From Erpobdella octoculata (Eukaryota > Annelida > Clitellata > Hirudinida > Erpobdellidae): 64,000 nucleotides of DNA. Of this stretch, positions 32,215-42,599 are shown in pieces. The stretch covers positions 30,130,117 to 30,194,116 of the forward strand of contig OZ022238.1 of NCBI GenBank assembly GCA_963978895.1, read 5' to 3'. Position numbers and translations under genes: made by a program. The notes beneath the pieces are model-generated. The model searched no databases. It saw only the letters and a list, made by a program, of their open reading frames with translations, and was not told where the DNA came from. How positions within the stretch are numbered: the stretch's first letter is position 1; each line of letters starts with the position of its first letter.

Positions 32215-32512
32215 AGGTGAACTGAGGTACAATACTGTAGAAATGGCAGCGATTGTTACTCGCTATGTTCCACTAATGACTGATGAACAAAGAATCATTT
32301 ACGACCGCATTATACCGGCAGTTTTGGAAGGACAAGGTGGATTCTTTTTTGGATGCACCAGGTGGAACTGGGAAAACATTTCTCTAATTCTCGCCGAAAT
32401 ACGATCAAATAATGGCATAGCTTTGGCCGTTGCATCGTCTGGCATTTATTGGATGGAGGCAGAACTGCTCATTCAGCACTTAAGCAATGTGCAACATGAA
32501 AAAGGATAGCCA
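32215..32512 (+). pseudogene. Helitron Pif1-type helicase fragment
   Basis: Reads VPLMTDEQRIIYDRIIPAVL, then GGFFF. A one-base frameshift follows and then DAPGGTGKTF, the Walker A motif of Pif1-family helicases. The frame returns for LAEIRSNNGIALAVASSGI and shifts again to LLDGGRTAHSALK. The set and order match the helicase half of Helitron RepHel proteins. Two shifts make it a relic. No HUH part or Helitron terminus was found adjacent on this strand. Confidence 0.75.
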
Positions 32513-32599
32513 CAGTGCTGAATCATGAGTGGCTGGCAGAAAAAGTCATTTTGCAGCAAAAAATGTGGATGTCAATGATTTAAATTTCAAGATACAGCA

Positions 32600-33540
32600 G
32601 TTCTTTCGGTGTAGTCTTCAGTAGCAGTTATTTTGAAATCAAATAACCCTTATTTCCACCCCACATTTGAGGTCCTGGAAACCAAATTTTTAAAAAATGT
32701 TGAAACACTTATATCATTATTTTTTAAGTAAATACTAAATACTAATTTTGACATCTGTAGCATTCACAGTTTTTGAGTAGCAGTTACTTTAAAAACCAAA
32801 GAAACCTTTTTTCCACCCCACATTTGAGGTCCTGAAAACCAAAATTTCAAAACATGGTGAAACACGTATATCATTATTTTTAGAGTAGAAACTAAATACT
32901 AATTTTTATTTTTGTAGCATTCACAGTTTTTGAGTAGCAGCTACTTTAAAAACCAAGTAATCCTATTTTCCACCTTACATTTGAGATCCTGGAAACCATA
33001 TTTTCAAAAAATGGGGAAACACATATATCTTTTTTTTTAGTAGATACTAAGTATTAATTTTTACATCTGTAGCAATTACAGTTGTTGAGTTGCAGTTACA
33101 TTAAAAACCAAATAACCCTATTTTCCACCCCACATTTGAAGTCCTGGAAACCAAATTTTCAAAAAATGGTGAAACACATATATCATTATTTTTAGAGTAG
33201 AAACTAAATACTAATTTTTACTTTTGTAGCATTCAAAGTTTTTGAGTAGCAGCTACTTTAAAAACCAAGTAATCATATTGTCCACCCCACATTTAATGTC
33301 CTGGAAACCAAATTTGTAAAAAATGGTGAAACACGTATATCTTTATTTTTAGAATACTAATTTTTATTCCTGTACCATTTACAGTTTTTGAGTAGCAGCT
33401 ACTTTAAAAACCAAATAACTTAATTTTCCAACCCACATATGAGGTCCGGGAAACCGAATTTTCAAAATATGGTGAAACACGTATTTTTTTATTTTTTAAG
33501 TAGAATCCATATACCGAATTTCAAAATCTCCTCATTTTTG
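32600..33540. repeat. Tandem repeat, about 157-bp unit, six copies
   Basis: Each unit contains GAGTAGCAGCTACTTTAAA, then CCACATTTGAGGTCCTGG, then ATGGTGAAACACGTATATC. Copies start near 32623, 32777, 32934, 33089, 33247 and 33392 with 5-15% divergence. They lie just inside a Helitron 5' end (33768). Confidence 0.85.
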
Positions 33541-33599
33541 GTTTTCGAGATATACATTGTTTTAGAAAAAAGTTTGTTTTCCAGTTTCTTGCCCTCAGG

Positions 33600-33768
33600 A
33601 GGAAAATTTTTCAAAAATCCTTTTTTAGTGGATGCTTACGCAATAAAAGTAATATAAGTTCCAAATTTCACGTTCCTAGGATGAGGCGTTTGAGCTCGGC
33701 GTTGATTATCAGTCAGTCAGTCAGTCAGTCAGTCAGTCAGTCAGGACATGTTCTTTTATATATATAGA
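33600..33768 (-). mobile_element. Helitron 5' end (family 3)
   Basis: Read from 33768 on the minus strand: TCTATATATATAAAAG, then ACATGTCCTGACTGACTGAC, then AATCAACGCC. The TC start, the A just before it and the CTGA repeats are typical of animal Helitron 5' ends. Its 3' end could not be located; the 157-bp tandem array lies inside it. Confidence 0.7.
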
Positions 33769-33782
33769 TTATAAATTTTTTT

Positions 33783-34174
33783 AGCCAATAGAATCTCACG
33801 GCTATATGCAATAACTTTACTTTATCGTTTCTAGCGCGGGGGTATTACTGTATACTTTTATTTTTTAATCTTATTTGCTTTCAGTTGTTCTAGAACCTGA
33901 AAATAAAGTTTTTACTCTTACAAAGTAACTGATTTCTAAGTGTTCTTAGCCAGAGGTTCCCAAACTGTGGGTCGCAAAGCTCTGGCATGTGGGAAAGTTT
34001 GGGAACCTCTGTTCTTATTTTATGTAAGATTCAAGATTAATAGGCTTGTTACCATTACAAAAGAACTTATTTCAAAGCGGTTTAAGCTATTCACTATAAG
34101 AATAATATATTACAAAAACTAAATAACAAATAAAAACGTATATAAATTTTAACAGCCGTGAGATTCTATTGGCT
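33783..34174. mobile_element. MITE with 21-bp perfect terminal inverted repeats
   Basis: The left end AGCCAATAGAATCTCACGG(CT) at 33783-33803 is the exact complement of 34154-34174. The interior (about 350 bp) is AT-rich, non-coding and contains a second, smaller MITE at 33951-34011. Superfamily not assigned. Confidence 0.75.
33951..34011. mobile_element. Tiny hAT-type MITE (61 bp)
   Basis: Ends CAGAGGTTCCCAAACT and its complement AGTTTGGGAACCTCTG, the classic hAT-type terminus. The flanking 8-mers TTCTTAGC and TTCTTATT match at six positions, compatible with an aged target duplication. Nested in the MITE 33783-34174. Confidence 0.75.
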
Positions 34175-34463
34175 AGAAAGCTTGACGACTTTCTAACTCA
34201 AAACAATTTCAAAATTTTTTTTTTAGAATAATTATAATAAATCAATTTAAATTAAAAATAAAAATTTAATTAATTTTAAAAACAATAAACTAAATATTGT
34301 CCAGCTCTTTGACTTTATTATAGTGTTTAACATACGGTTGAACCCACTGATCTCTATAATATATTATAGAGATCAGTGCATGGGCGCCAATTGAAGGGGG
34401 CGCAAAAAAAAGCACCTAACGTATAAATACGCAAATGAAAATAAAAACATATTTATACAGATA
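34175..34463. other. Short AT-rich spacer with palindrome
   Basis: No coding content. Contains a perfect 34-bp palindrome at 34345-34378 (half-site CACTGATCTCTATAATA). Confidence 0.6.
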
Positions 34464-35625
34464 CTAGCGGGGTTACCCGGCGTTGCCCGGGGTTTTTAGA
34501 GGTTTTTCTAATGTTTGTCCCTCTCGCTCCCGTTTCCTTCTCCACTTTCCCGTTTTCGTCGCGTTCCCGGTCGCTTTTCCGCTCTCGGTCGTTTTCCAGC
34601 TCCCGGTCGCTTTCCCGCTCAGAAGTTTTGTTATCGATTTTCTCTCTTGCTCGCGTTTCCTTCCAAGCTTGCTCTCCCGATTCCAGTCGCTTTCCGCGTT
34701 CCCGGTCGCTTTCCGCGTTCCCGGTCGCTTTCCCGTTCCCGGTCGCTTTCCCGTTCCCGGTCGCTTTCCCGTTCCCGGTGGCTTTTCCGTTCCCGGTCGC
34801 TTTCCCGTTCCCGGTCGCTTTCCCGTTCCCGGTCGCTTTCCCGTTCCCGCTCACGCTTGCTCTCCCGTTCCCGGTCATGCTTGCTCTCCCATTCCCGGTT
34901 GCTCTCCCGTTCACGCTCATTTTTTCTTTTCCATTCTTTCATAACTTCTGTTAGCCTATAAAACGTAAAATAGATTTGCTAAGACTATATATATATATAT
35001 ATGAATGTTTGTGGGTTAGTTTGTCTATTATAGAAACGGGAAAGCGACCCGGAACGGACAGCGAGCGGGAACGGAAAAGCAAGCGTGAGCGGGAATGGGA
35101 GAGCAAACGTGAGCGGGAAAGCGACCGGGAGTGGTAAAGCGACCGGGAGCGGGAAAGCGACCGGGAGCGGGAAAGCGACCGGGAGCGGGAAAGCGACCGG
35201 GAGCGGGAAAGCGACCGGGAGCGGGAAAACGACCGAAAACGGGAAAGCGAACGGGAGTGGGAAAGCAGGTGGGAAAGGAAACGGGAGAGAAAGAGACAAA
35301 CATTAGAAAAACCTCTAAAAAACCCGGGCAACGCCGGGTATCTCCGCTAGTACATACATAAACACACGCACAGACACACATACATGCACATACACATACA
35401 TACATACACACATACATACGCACATACTTATATATATAGTTCCCGCTCGCTCACCCGCTCCGCTCCGCTCATTTTGTGACGGATTTCAAATTTTTTTTTT
35501 TATTTTACTTTCCCCTTGACTCTCAAGGTTGTGTGAAAATTTCATTACGATCGGATGAATGGTGTAGCAATGCCTAAAGGACATTAACATACATAAATAC
35601 AAACATTCATTTTTATATATATAGA
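34464..35625 (-). mobile_element. Non-autonomous Helitron (family 1), complete copy
   Basis: On the minus strand it starts TCTATATATATAAAAATG at 35625 (preceded by A) and ends with the CCCGG/CCGGG hairpin, spacer and CTAG at 34464-34467 followed by T. Length 1162 bp. After about 275 bp of 5' region there is an inverted copy of the 3' end (CTAG near 35345-35348), a (TA)n centre near 34988-35002, and the direct 3' module. The two modules share their ends (GACAAACATTAGAAAAACC) and an internal minisatellite of CGGGAAAGCGACCGGGAG type, so the 3' two-thirds is a large imperfect palindrome. Non-coding; RS-, SR- or GK-rich frames are minisatellite artefacts. Confidence 0.85.
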
Positions 35626-35875
35626 TAAATATGTGTATTAAAAAATTGCGTTTAAAATAGGTTGCAGGACCCTAAAATGAACTTTCATGAAGCAGCTTTA
35701 GAATTAGAAGTTTTCCAAAATTATTTTCATGATGAAAGAGATGTGTTAGTAGTGACTCACTGAAAGAAGGAATTTGAATTTGCAATGAATGGGACATTGA
35801 TTTTGAGGAAAAATTCGCGGTTTACCATTTCGCTCATTCGCAGCTCACTCGCATTTTTCTGTTCGCGGATTACCC
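35626..35875 (+). other. Upstream flank of TMEM94-like exon 1
   Basis: Mostly unremarkable. A short frame from 35677 (MNFHEAALELEVFQNYFHDE) ends at a stop after 28 residues and is not recognised. Promoter elements were not identified. Confidence 0.35.
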
Positions 35876-36135
35876 ATGACCAGTGAGATGCTTAGCGGTC
35901 ACAGCACCACCGATGCTTTGAGAATACTTCATGATGAGCTGAAAGCTAATCTAGATACTTTTTTAAGTGGAAAAAAGCGCGGACTTTTTGAAGATATCGG
36001 AATATTTAATCACAAATCAGCAGAATCAGTGTTTAGCTGGATAAGTGGTGTTTACATAGCCATCTGTGCTTCCTTGCTCGGGATTGCTTTTTTATTTCAA
36101 GAAATCAGGTTGTTAATTTGTATAACATTTGGAGG
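35876..36135 (+). CDS. TMEM94: TMEM94-like gene, exon 1
   Basis: Starts ATGACC after a stop-containing upstream region. Encodes a short N-terminus, then TTDALRILHDELKANLDTFL, a charged stretch, and a hydrophobic segment (YIAICASLLGIAF) that fits the first membrane span. The pattern matches the N-terminus of TMEM94, a multi-pass endoplasmic-reticulum protein related to P-type ATPases. A donor at 36136 (GGAGG|GTAACT) leaves phase 2, which fits the acceptor phase of the exon at 46107. The following intron is 9971 bp and full of transposons. Identification is from recalled family similarity, moderate to good. Confidence 0.7.
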
Positions 36136-36311
36136 GTAACTAAATAAAATGATCTGTGCTATTGGCGGTGAAACATGCGTGTGAAGTTAGCCTCGAGGCT
36201 GGCAGTGTTAATTAAAAAAAGGTCGCTGCTATTGCCCCGGCGGTTCGACGTGATTGCAATCGTTAAAATTGCTACTAACCCTAACCCTAGCTCTAACTCT
36301 AACCCGAACCC
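36136..36311. repeat. Repeat R2 left part, interrupted by Merlin
   Basis: Includes GGTCGCTGCTATTGCCCCGG at 36221 and CCCTAACCCTAG-type repeats near 36278-36311. The first stretch recurs at 38835 and the C-rich repeats continue at 38602, on the other side of Merlin, so Merlin landed in this repeat. The telomere-like look (CCCTAA) is short and degenerate. Confidence 0.6.
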
Positions 36312-36679
36312 GGCAAAAGCGAACAAGTAGAGCCCCCGTCCGGAAATCAAATATAAACAAATTTTGGCTCCACCCCCAACATCTGAAGCTCCACCTACAT
36401 TGATTTATTAATTGATTTATTATTTTTATTTTATTTATTATTTTATTAATTTTATTTTTGTAAATTTAATTATTTTTAAATAAATTTTAAATATTTATTC
36501 ACTATTTATTTCGAGATGAATTATTTAAATAAGGCTATTTGAAAATATGTGCTTTTTGTGCGAACAAGTACCGAGAACAAAACTGAAAGTTTTTTATTGA
36601 AAAAAATCGAACAAGTATAAAAAAGGAACAAGTATTGAAAAAAATCGAACAAGTATAAAAAAGGAACAAGTATTAAAAA

Positions 36680-37901
36680 TTAAACAGGGTAATAATGTCT
36701 AATAAGTTCCACGGCTTTCTGGAAGCAAAAGCTCTTTGGCCCCACTGCCGTCCGATGCCACAAATACTCATCTAAGTAGGAGCTGATGTGCTCATCGGTT
36801 GTCCCTCTCATTCTTTTGAATTTTTCTTTGGCATTCCGCCAAACATTCTCTATGCTCTGGGTGTGGACACCGTTAGCTGCCACAAATGTCACTGAGTGGT
36901 TCACTGTAGCGTGGGCCAACCCAGTGACAGCTGTGAGCCTTTGATATGCCCCCCACCGATCGCTCCATACCGTTGTACCTGTCACCAGTAACGAATAATG
37001 TTATTTTAATTCAATTATTGAAATATTTAATATAATAATAATAATAATATTTTTTTTTACCTGGCAGAACATATTGCGTAATGATTGGCAGAAGTGTTGC
37101 GGCATCTCTTTTTTCAACCTCCACCAAAAATGCTTCCTTGGTTGTAGCATCGATGCCACCGAAAACCCATCTTTGCTTTGAGGGCCTTGCGCGTCCGTTC
37201 CTGGTCCTTAAGTAATGATATAGATGTAGATTAAGTTTCAATAATAATACAAATCGAGCTGATAACGCAAATATTACTATTACTACCTTTTCGGTGCCGA
37301 AATGAGACTTTCATCGATTTGCACGATGTGTCCCGGTCCTCCTATCCGGATAGGGTTATCTCTAACCCAATACTGGCACAGGTCTCTCATCATGTTAAAC
37401 CAGTTGGGCAGAGTGTGATCCGTGCTGAGACCAAGCCACTTATTCAAAGTGACTTGGCTCACGTCATAGAAGGACCAGTACCAAATCATCTTTAATTAAT
37501 AATATTACTTACGTAAACTGATCATTTCATCAATAACTAACAGTTAAAAATTATTTAGATTAAAAATAAATCACTCTTACCGTTATAAGCTTTTTTAACG
37601 GTATATGGCTTTTGTCAAAAAAACTTCCATGTCTCAGGGACTTGCTTGCACGGCACACTTTACGCGTGCACCGCCAAATAGACCCGTCATCGACATTCTT
37701 CGGAGTCCTTTTCATCGGTCCTTGGCAGACGTGGCAACTTCTTTCTCTCGCTAACAGACCGTGCAGCATTGCCCAGTCAACAACTTCTGCATTTGTTTTT
37801 GACATTACCAGGTTAAAATCAAAAATATCCAAGTTCGAAAGATCCGGATACAGAACTAAAGCCATTTCACAAGACAAGGAATCACAAATAATAACCGACA
37901 A
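36680..37901 (-). CDS. Merlin transposase (IS1595/ISXO2-like DDE), four exons
   Basis: Exons at 37581-37901, 37287-37489, 37061-37206 and 36680-36978 join through GT-AG introns of 91, 80 and 82 bp with phases 0, 2 and 1 that all match, giving about 322 residues with no stop or frameshift. Exon 1 has a zinc-ribbon-like CHVCQGPM...CTRKVC, as in IS1595-family transposases. Catalytic candidates are D in VQIDESL (exon 2), D in VWSDRWGAY (exon 4) and E in QSIENVW (exon 4). RWVFGGID in exon 3 is typical of the family. A lone GATA-like or other promoter motif was not sought. Likely intact; activity unproven. Confidence 0.88.
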
Positions 37902-37994
37902 AATTCACGACTCAGTCCAAGAACAATCAACTATATATATACATACAAGCAGCTGAGCAATCGATATGCGCATCTCCCTCATCTACATCTGGCA

Positions 37995-38345
37995 TCGGTC
38001 AATTCACATTAATGTGAGATCTGGCATAACCGACACGGCTGTTGATGAACGTCTCTTCCAGATTTTGCGAACTCTCCAGAAGTGGTTCACTTAATGAAGC
38101 ATACCGGGAGACCGACATCTAGCATAACCGACACGGCTGTTGATGAACGTCTCAGTAAGATTTCGCGAACTCTCCAGAGGTGGTTCGCTCAATGAAGCAT
38201 GCCAGCGCAGGGCCACGGGGAGACTGATATCTAGCATAACCGACATGGCTGTTTATGAACGACTCAGCAAGATTTCGCGAACTCTCCAGAGGTGGTTCGC
38301 TCAATGAAGCATGCCAGTGCAGGGCCGCCGGGAGATGCGACATGG
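37995..38345. repeat. Tandem repeat inside Merlin, about 120-bp unit
   Basis: Three units share CATAACCGACACGGCTGTTG, GATGAACGTCTC, GCGAACTCTCCAGAGGTGG and CAATGAAGCATGCCAG. They lie between the transposase start and the right terminal repeat, where transposase-binding or promoter functions would sit. Function unknown. Confidence 0.8.
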
Positions 38346-38601
38346 CTCTCGATGAACGTCTCATCCAAACCATTAATATCAAATTAAAAGTATAAATCTT
38401 TTGCACAGTGATCAATTCGTAAAAATTTGCAAAGTGCTATTTTTTTACTATTTAGTAGTTATACACCATATAAAGATGATATTATTAATAATTGTGATAA
38501 TAGTTATATCTATGTAGGTGGAGCTTCATAATGTTGGAGGTGGAGCCAAAATTTGTTTATATTTGATTTCCGGACGGGGGCTCTACTTGTTCGCTTTTAC
38601 C

Positions 38602-38959
38602 CCCGAACCCTAACCCTATCCCTACCCCTAAACCCTATCCTAAGTAGTAGCATAAAAATTTAAAAATAATTTTTTTTTAGATTTTATTAATATTTTTATA
38701 TAAAGGTACAAATTCTGAGTTTGAATATACCATATTGTGTAAAAAGAAATAAAATAATTAAAGATATAGCGGATCAAAGATTGCGTACCGCCGTGGCAAT
38801 AGTATTTAACGGACCAAAACAAGTGCCTTTTTTAAGGTCGCTGCTATTGCCCCGGCGGTTCGCGTGATTGTTATCGGTAAAAACGGCAGTCCGTTATACC
38901 CTATCCCTAACCCTATCCCTACCCCTAACCTAGGTAGTCGCATAAAAATTTCAAAATAG
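38602..38959. repeat. Repeat R2 right part and a second R2 copy
   Basis: Begins with the C-rich repeat continuing from 36311. From 38835 a second copy of the GGTCGCTGCTATTGCCCCGG segment is again followed by CCCTAACCC-type repeats and GCATAAAAATTT. The class of this repeat was not determined. Confidence 0.6.
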
Positions 38960-39318
38960 TTTTTTACCAATGCTTTTATTAACTCGTCGTCTCTGTTTCT
39001 CTGTCTGTCTGTTTGTTTCTCTGTCTGTTTCAAATCTTGCAATCAATTTTTGAGTCACTTCCTGATGATAGATTTTTTTCAAATTTTGCATACATGCTCA
39101 AAATAGAAGACAATGCAATATTCAATTATTAGTTTTACAATAAGTCAATTAATTTAGTTAATTTTAATTAATTTCGATATTTCGATATAATTAAGATATT
39201 TCGACTTTAATATAAAATAAAAGAGTAATATAAGAAAAAATTGATTGCAAAATTTGTGTTTTAATTACATATAAGAGCATTGGTTTTAAAAATTTGTTTT
39301 TAATTTACTTGTTTTAAT
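38960..39318 (-). repeat. Dispersed repeat family R1 (copy 2)
   Basis: Reverse-orientation copy of 20366-20722, with the same ends and very high identity. Confidence 0.75.
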
Positions 39319-40550
39319 TTAACTAATATTTTTAAATAAAGGTACAAATTCTGAGTTTGAATATACCATATAATGGAAAAAAAATAAAATTAATAAAGAT
39401 ATAGCGAATGAAAGATCGCCTACTGCTGTGGTAATAGTATTAATGCTTGTTTTTACAAGTGCGGGCAGGTCCCGATTTGTTTACATTTGAACATAAACAA
39501 AGATATAAATGTATTTATGTTAGGCAGGCGCATAAAAAATAAAAATATTAAATATTATTAAAGTTTACATTATCAAAATTAAAAATTCGCAAAAATTTTT
39601 ATTTTGTGACCTAAATTAATGAAGATATAGCGATTTGATTATCAAAAGTTGTTGCAGCAGATCTTGAGCCTTAAGGCTAAGAAAGTGCGACAGCGAGGTT
39701 ACCCTCCGCACATCTGCACGGAACTCAAGCGCACAGATGCTGCATTTTTTGTCAATACCGTCTTATTTCAAATGCCGATTTCAAATGTTGGGCAGTTAGC
39801 TACAGCAATGTTGCTTAGATATTCTTTTAGAAGAAAAGCTAAACTTTATTATTAAAAAATTAAAAGTTTCTCGGATTATAAATTCAAAAGTTATATGTCG
39901 TTAAAGTTTTAATGTTTTTATGACATGCTTGGTATCACATTCGTTCACATATCAAATTAATATACTTAACTTAATCCTATTAACATAACATTTATATGTG
40001 TTATAGTTTAGTGTCTCTAGTTATTCAATTTTTCCTACATGTACCATTTCTACAATGACACGTAACTCGAGCGCTCATATGCCGAATTTTTTGCCAATAC
40101 CGTCTTATTTCAAACACGGATTTCATTACTTGGGCAGCAACTTACAGCAATGTAACTTACATATTCTTTTAGAAGAAAGAACCAGTTTTATTCCAAAAAA
40201 TTTAAAGATTTTTGAGATCAAACTTAAAAGATATAAGGAAAAGTTTGCAACAACATACTTTGAATTCTAATTCAAGGAAAATGAGCTGCTTTGAACTCTT
40301 TTTTATAACCACCATTTTACGTAAGCATCTTTTACAATTATTTTGATGTATAATTTACTTATTTTGGATAATAATTAAGCGAGCTATACAATTTCCTGTA
40401 ACACCTATTTTTCACGAGGTACCCCTGCATAGCGCAGTTTATTGGTGAGGTCTCCTTATAGGCCTCTTGGCCTGCACTTTTAACATATGCACCTGCCTAA
40501 TTTATGTATATATAACTATATTTATGTATATATAATTTTATTTAAAAAAA
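39319..40550. other. Intron sequence, no recognised gene
   Basis: AT-rich. Two related stretches (TTTGTCAATACCGTCTTATTTC near 39748, TTGCCAATACCGTCTTATTTC near 40090), each followed by GGGCAG and AGAAGAAA, indicate a diverged duplicate of about 150 bp. No family assigned. Confidence 0.4.
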
Positions 40551-40554
40551 AATC

Positions 40555-40792
40555 CATTGAATATAATTGCCCATGTTGTATTTGTTAATTTTTTCGCCAA
40601 AGACTCAAAACGTTGTTGGGAAGATAGACTATTAACGAATTCCTTGTTTGCAGCCGTATTTACGTTTATTTGTAAAAAAAAATTTAAAAAGACAATTATG
40701 TTATAAAATAAACTAAAAGGTGTAACTTATAAGTTCAAAGTAATAAACAGGGCTAACACGTTTCAACAGTTAGTTTGTCATCATCAGAGCCC
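40555..40792 (-). mobile_element. PLE 5' remnant with hammerhead
   Basis: Downstream of the hammerhead (40750-40792) on the minus strand, a frame reads FESLAKKLTNTTWAIIFNG. It resembles the N-terminal RFEAVV...RKWAVAFNRAC of the tandem PLE and NVENLARKL...WAVIFNGAC at 61477-61540. It is therefore the 5' piece of a different PLE family; the rest of the ORF is absent. Confidence 0.65.
40750..40792 (-). ncRNA. Hammerhead ribozyme motif
   Basis: Minus strand: stem I GGGCT/AGCCC, core CTGATGA, unpaired T, stem II GACA/TGTT with a loop, core GAAA, stem III as the near-palindrome ACGTGT, T as cleavage base. All invariant core bases are present. Confidence 0.75.
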
Positions 40793-40979
40793 GAAAATAA
40801 AAAACAAAACATGGATAGAATGAATATATATATGCATGTATATATCTATTGATTATATATATATATATAATCAACAGTTTGGGAGTATTCTTAATCATTA
40901 TGAATGTATTGTAATTTTATATAGGTACACTTCAAGCTTCTATTCTGATATTTTAGGTTTTTGAGGTTGGATAGGCCAA

Positions 40980-42295
40980 CTAGTGGGCCCCCTGAAGTGG
41001 TTTAACATGTATGGATAAACTACTTCCGGATAGCCCCCTCTCCCGGTCATCAGCTATCAGTTTTTATACAGAAAAAATAAAAAAGTGGCTTTGAAAATAT
41101 TTTGAAAAATCAGCTCCGACTAACCACCCGGTCATCAGTTTTTTGGAGGAAAAATTAAAGAAAGGCTTTAAAAAGTTTTAGATTTTTTTTTAAATATAAG
41201 TGGGCAGTGAGAAAAAGTTGCATCCCAAGGTTTTGCTGAGATGTTTGCAGTGATGCGTTAATAAGTTAACCGCATTGGATACAAAATACACTATATTGCA
41301 GGTGTGTTGATAGATACCCGTCATTCCCAATTTTGTGACTATTCCTGAATACGCTGCTTTAGCCAGCTATGTACCAGAATAACGGTTTACAGGCTTATAT
41401 AGTTCAAAAAGGTACATAACTTAGACTTTTTCAGTAAGGGGGGAGGGCGAAATACGCTGCCTTATCTAGCTAAACACTACATAACAGGTTTATAAAGTTT
41501 AAAAAAGTACATGTCTTAGAATTTGGGGGGGGGGGGCGAAACTCGCTGCCTTATCGAGCTATGAACTTGTATACAGGTTCGAAAAAATAGGTACGTATCT
41601 TAGAATTTGGGGGGGGGGGGGCGAAATCTGCTGCCTTATCCAGTTATGAACACAGGTTTGAAAAAGTAGGTACATATCATAGAATTTGGGGGGGGGCGAA
41701 ATCGGCTGCCTTATCCAGTTATGAACTTTGTTTACAGGTTTATAAAGTTCGAAAAAGTAGGTACATATCTTAGAATGGGGGGGGGGCAAAATACGCTGTT
41801 TTATCCAGCTACATAACGGGTTTATAAAGTTCAAAAAAGTACATGTCTTAGAATTTTTCAGGGGGGGGGGCGAAATCCGCTGCCTTAATATCGAGCTATG
41901 AACTTGTAGACGGGTTCGAAAAAATAGGTACATATCTTGAATTTGGGGGGGGGGGGCGAAATCCGCTGCCTTATCCAGTTATGAACTTTTATAACGGTTT
42001 ACAGGCTTATAAAGTTCAAAACATTACATGTCTTAGAATTTTTCAGGAGGGGGGGCGAAATCCGCTGCCTTATCCAGTTATGAGCTTGTATAACGGGTAA
42101 CAGGTTTATAAAGTTCGAAAAAGTAAGTTCATATCTTAGAATGGGGGGGGGGCAAAATACGCTGTTTTATCCAGCTATTTACCTGTGTAATGGTTAACAG
42201 GTTTATAAATTTCAAAAAACCACATATCTTAAAATTTTCCAGGGGGGGCGAAATATCTTATAGGGCGGGCTTTGCCTCCCCTCGCCCCCCGTAGT
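40980..42295. repeat. Minisatellite with long G-runs, 83-104 bp unit
   Basis: From about 41440 nine or ten units repeat: TTTATAAAGTTCGAAAAAGT, a CATATCTTAGAAT segment, a run of 7-13 G, and GCGAAATCCGCTGCCTTATCC. G-runs sit near 41524, 41610, 41690, 41777, 41862, 41945, 42042, 42145 and 42242. The spaced G-tracts are on one strand. 40980-41440 is less repetitive and unassigned. Confidence 0.85.
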
Positions 42296-42469
42296 TGCGG
42301 GGCTGAAACAAAGTTTTAAAAAAACACACTTTTATGCAATCGATTGTGTAGGCCACATTCTGTTACATAAACAACGAGCATATTAGCATAGTTTGACGAA
42401 AATATCACAAATAATTATTTAATTAAATTTTGTCCAATATATCCAAAAATTTGATAGAATGCATTGTTA

Positions 42470-42560
42470 ATCAGGAAGTTAGTTTAAAATCGATTGCAAA
42501 ATTTGACGACAGACAGACAGACAGACAGACAGAGAAGTCAAGTTAAGTAAAAGTGTGTAA
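42470..42560. repeat. R1-like fragment
   Basis: GATTGCAAAATTTGACG followed by (ACAG)n and AGTTAAGTAAAAG; resembles one end of repeat R1. Confidence 0.4.
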
Positions 42561-42599
42561 AAAGGTAATTTTAAGAAGTAATTGAAAACATCAAAAATA

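Larger units (their letters stand above)
36312..38601 (-). mobile_element. Merlin DNA transposon, apparently complete
   Basis: The 2290-bp element begins GGCAAAAGCGAACAAGTAG and ends with its complement (GGTAAAAGCGAAC...). The inverted repeats extend about 90 bp and include GAGCCCCCGTCCGGAAATC. The 9-bp sequence CCCGAACCC flanks both sides (36303-36311 and 38602-38610), in line with the 8-9 bp target duplications of Merlin/IS1016-type elements. It carries a four-exon transposase on the minus strand and a tandem repeat block upstream of it. Confidence 0.92.

Noticed and set aside
36278..36311. CCCTAACCC repeats as telomeric sequence (also 38602-38640, 38900-38935)
   Set aside because: Short, degenerate and part of a dispersed repeat with unique flanks; no long array.
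37995..38415. Frame through the Merlin tandem repeats as an extra exon
   Set aside because: Openness follows the repeat period; the transposase frame already starts with a zinc ribbon and ATG at 37901.
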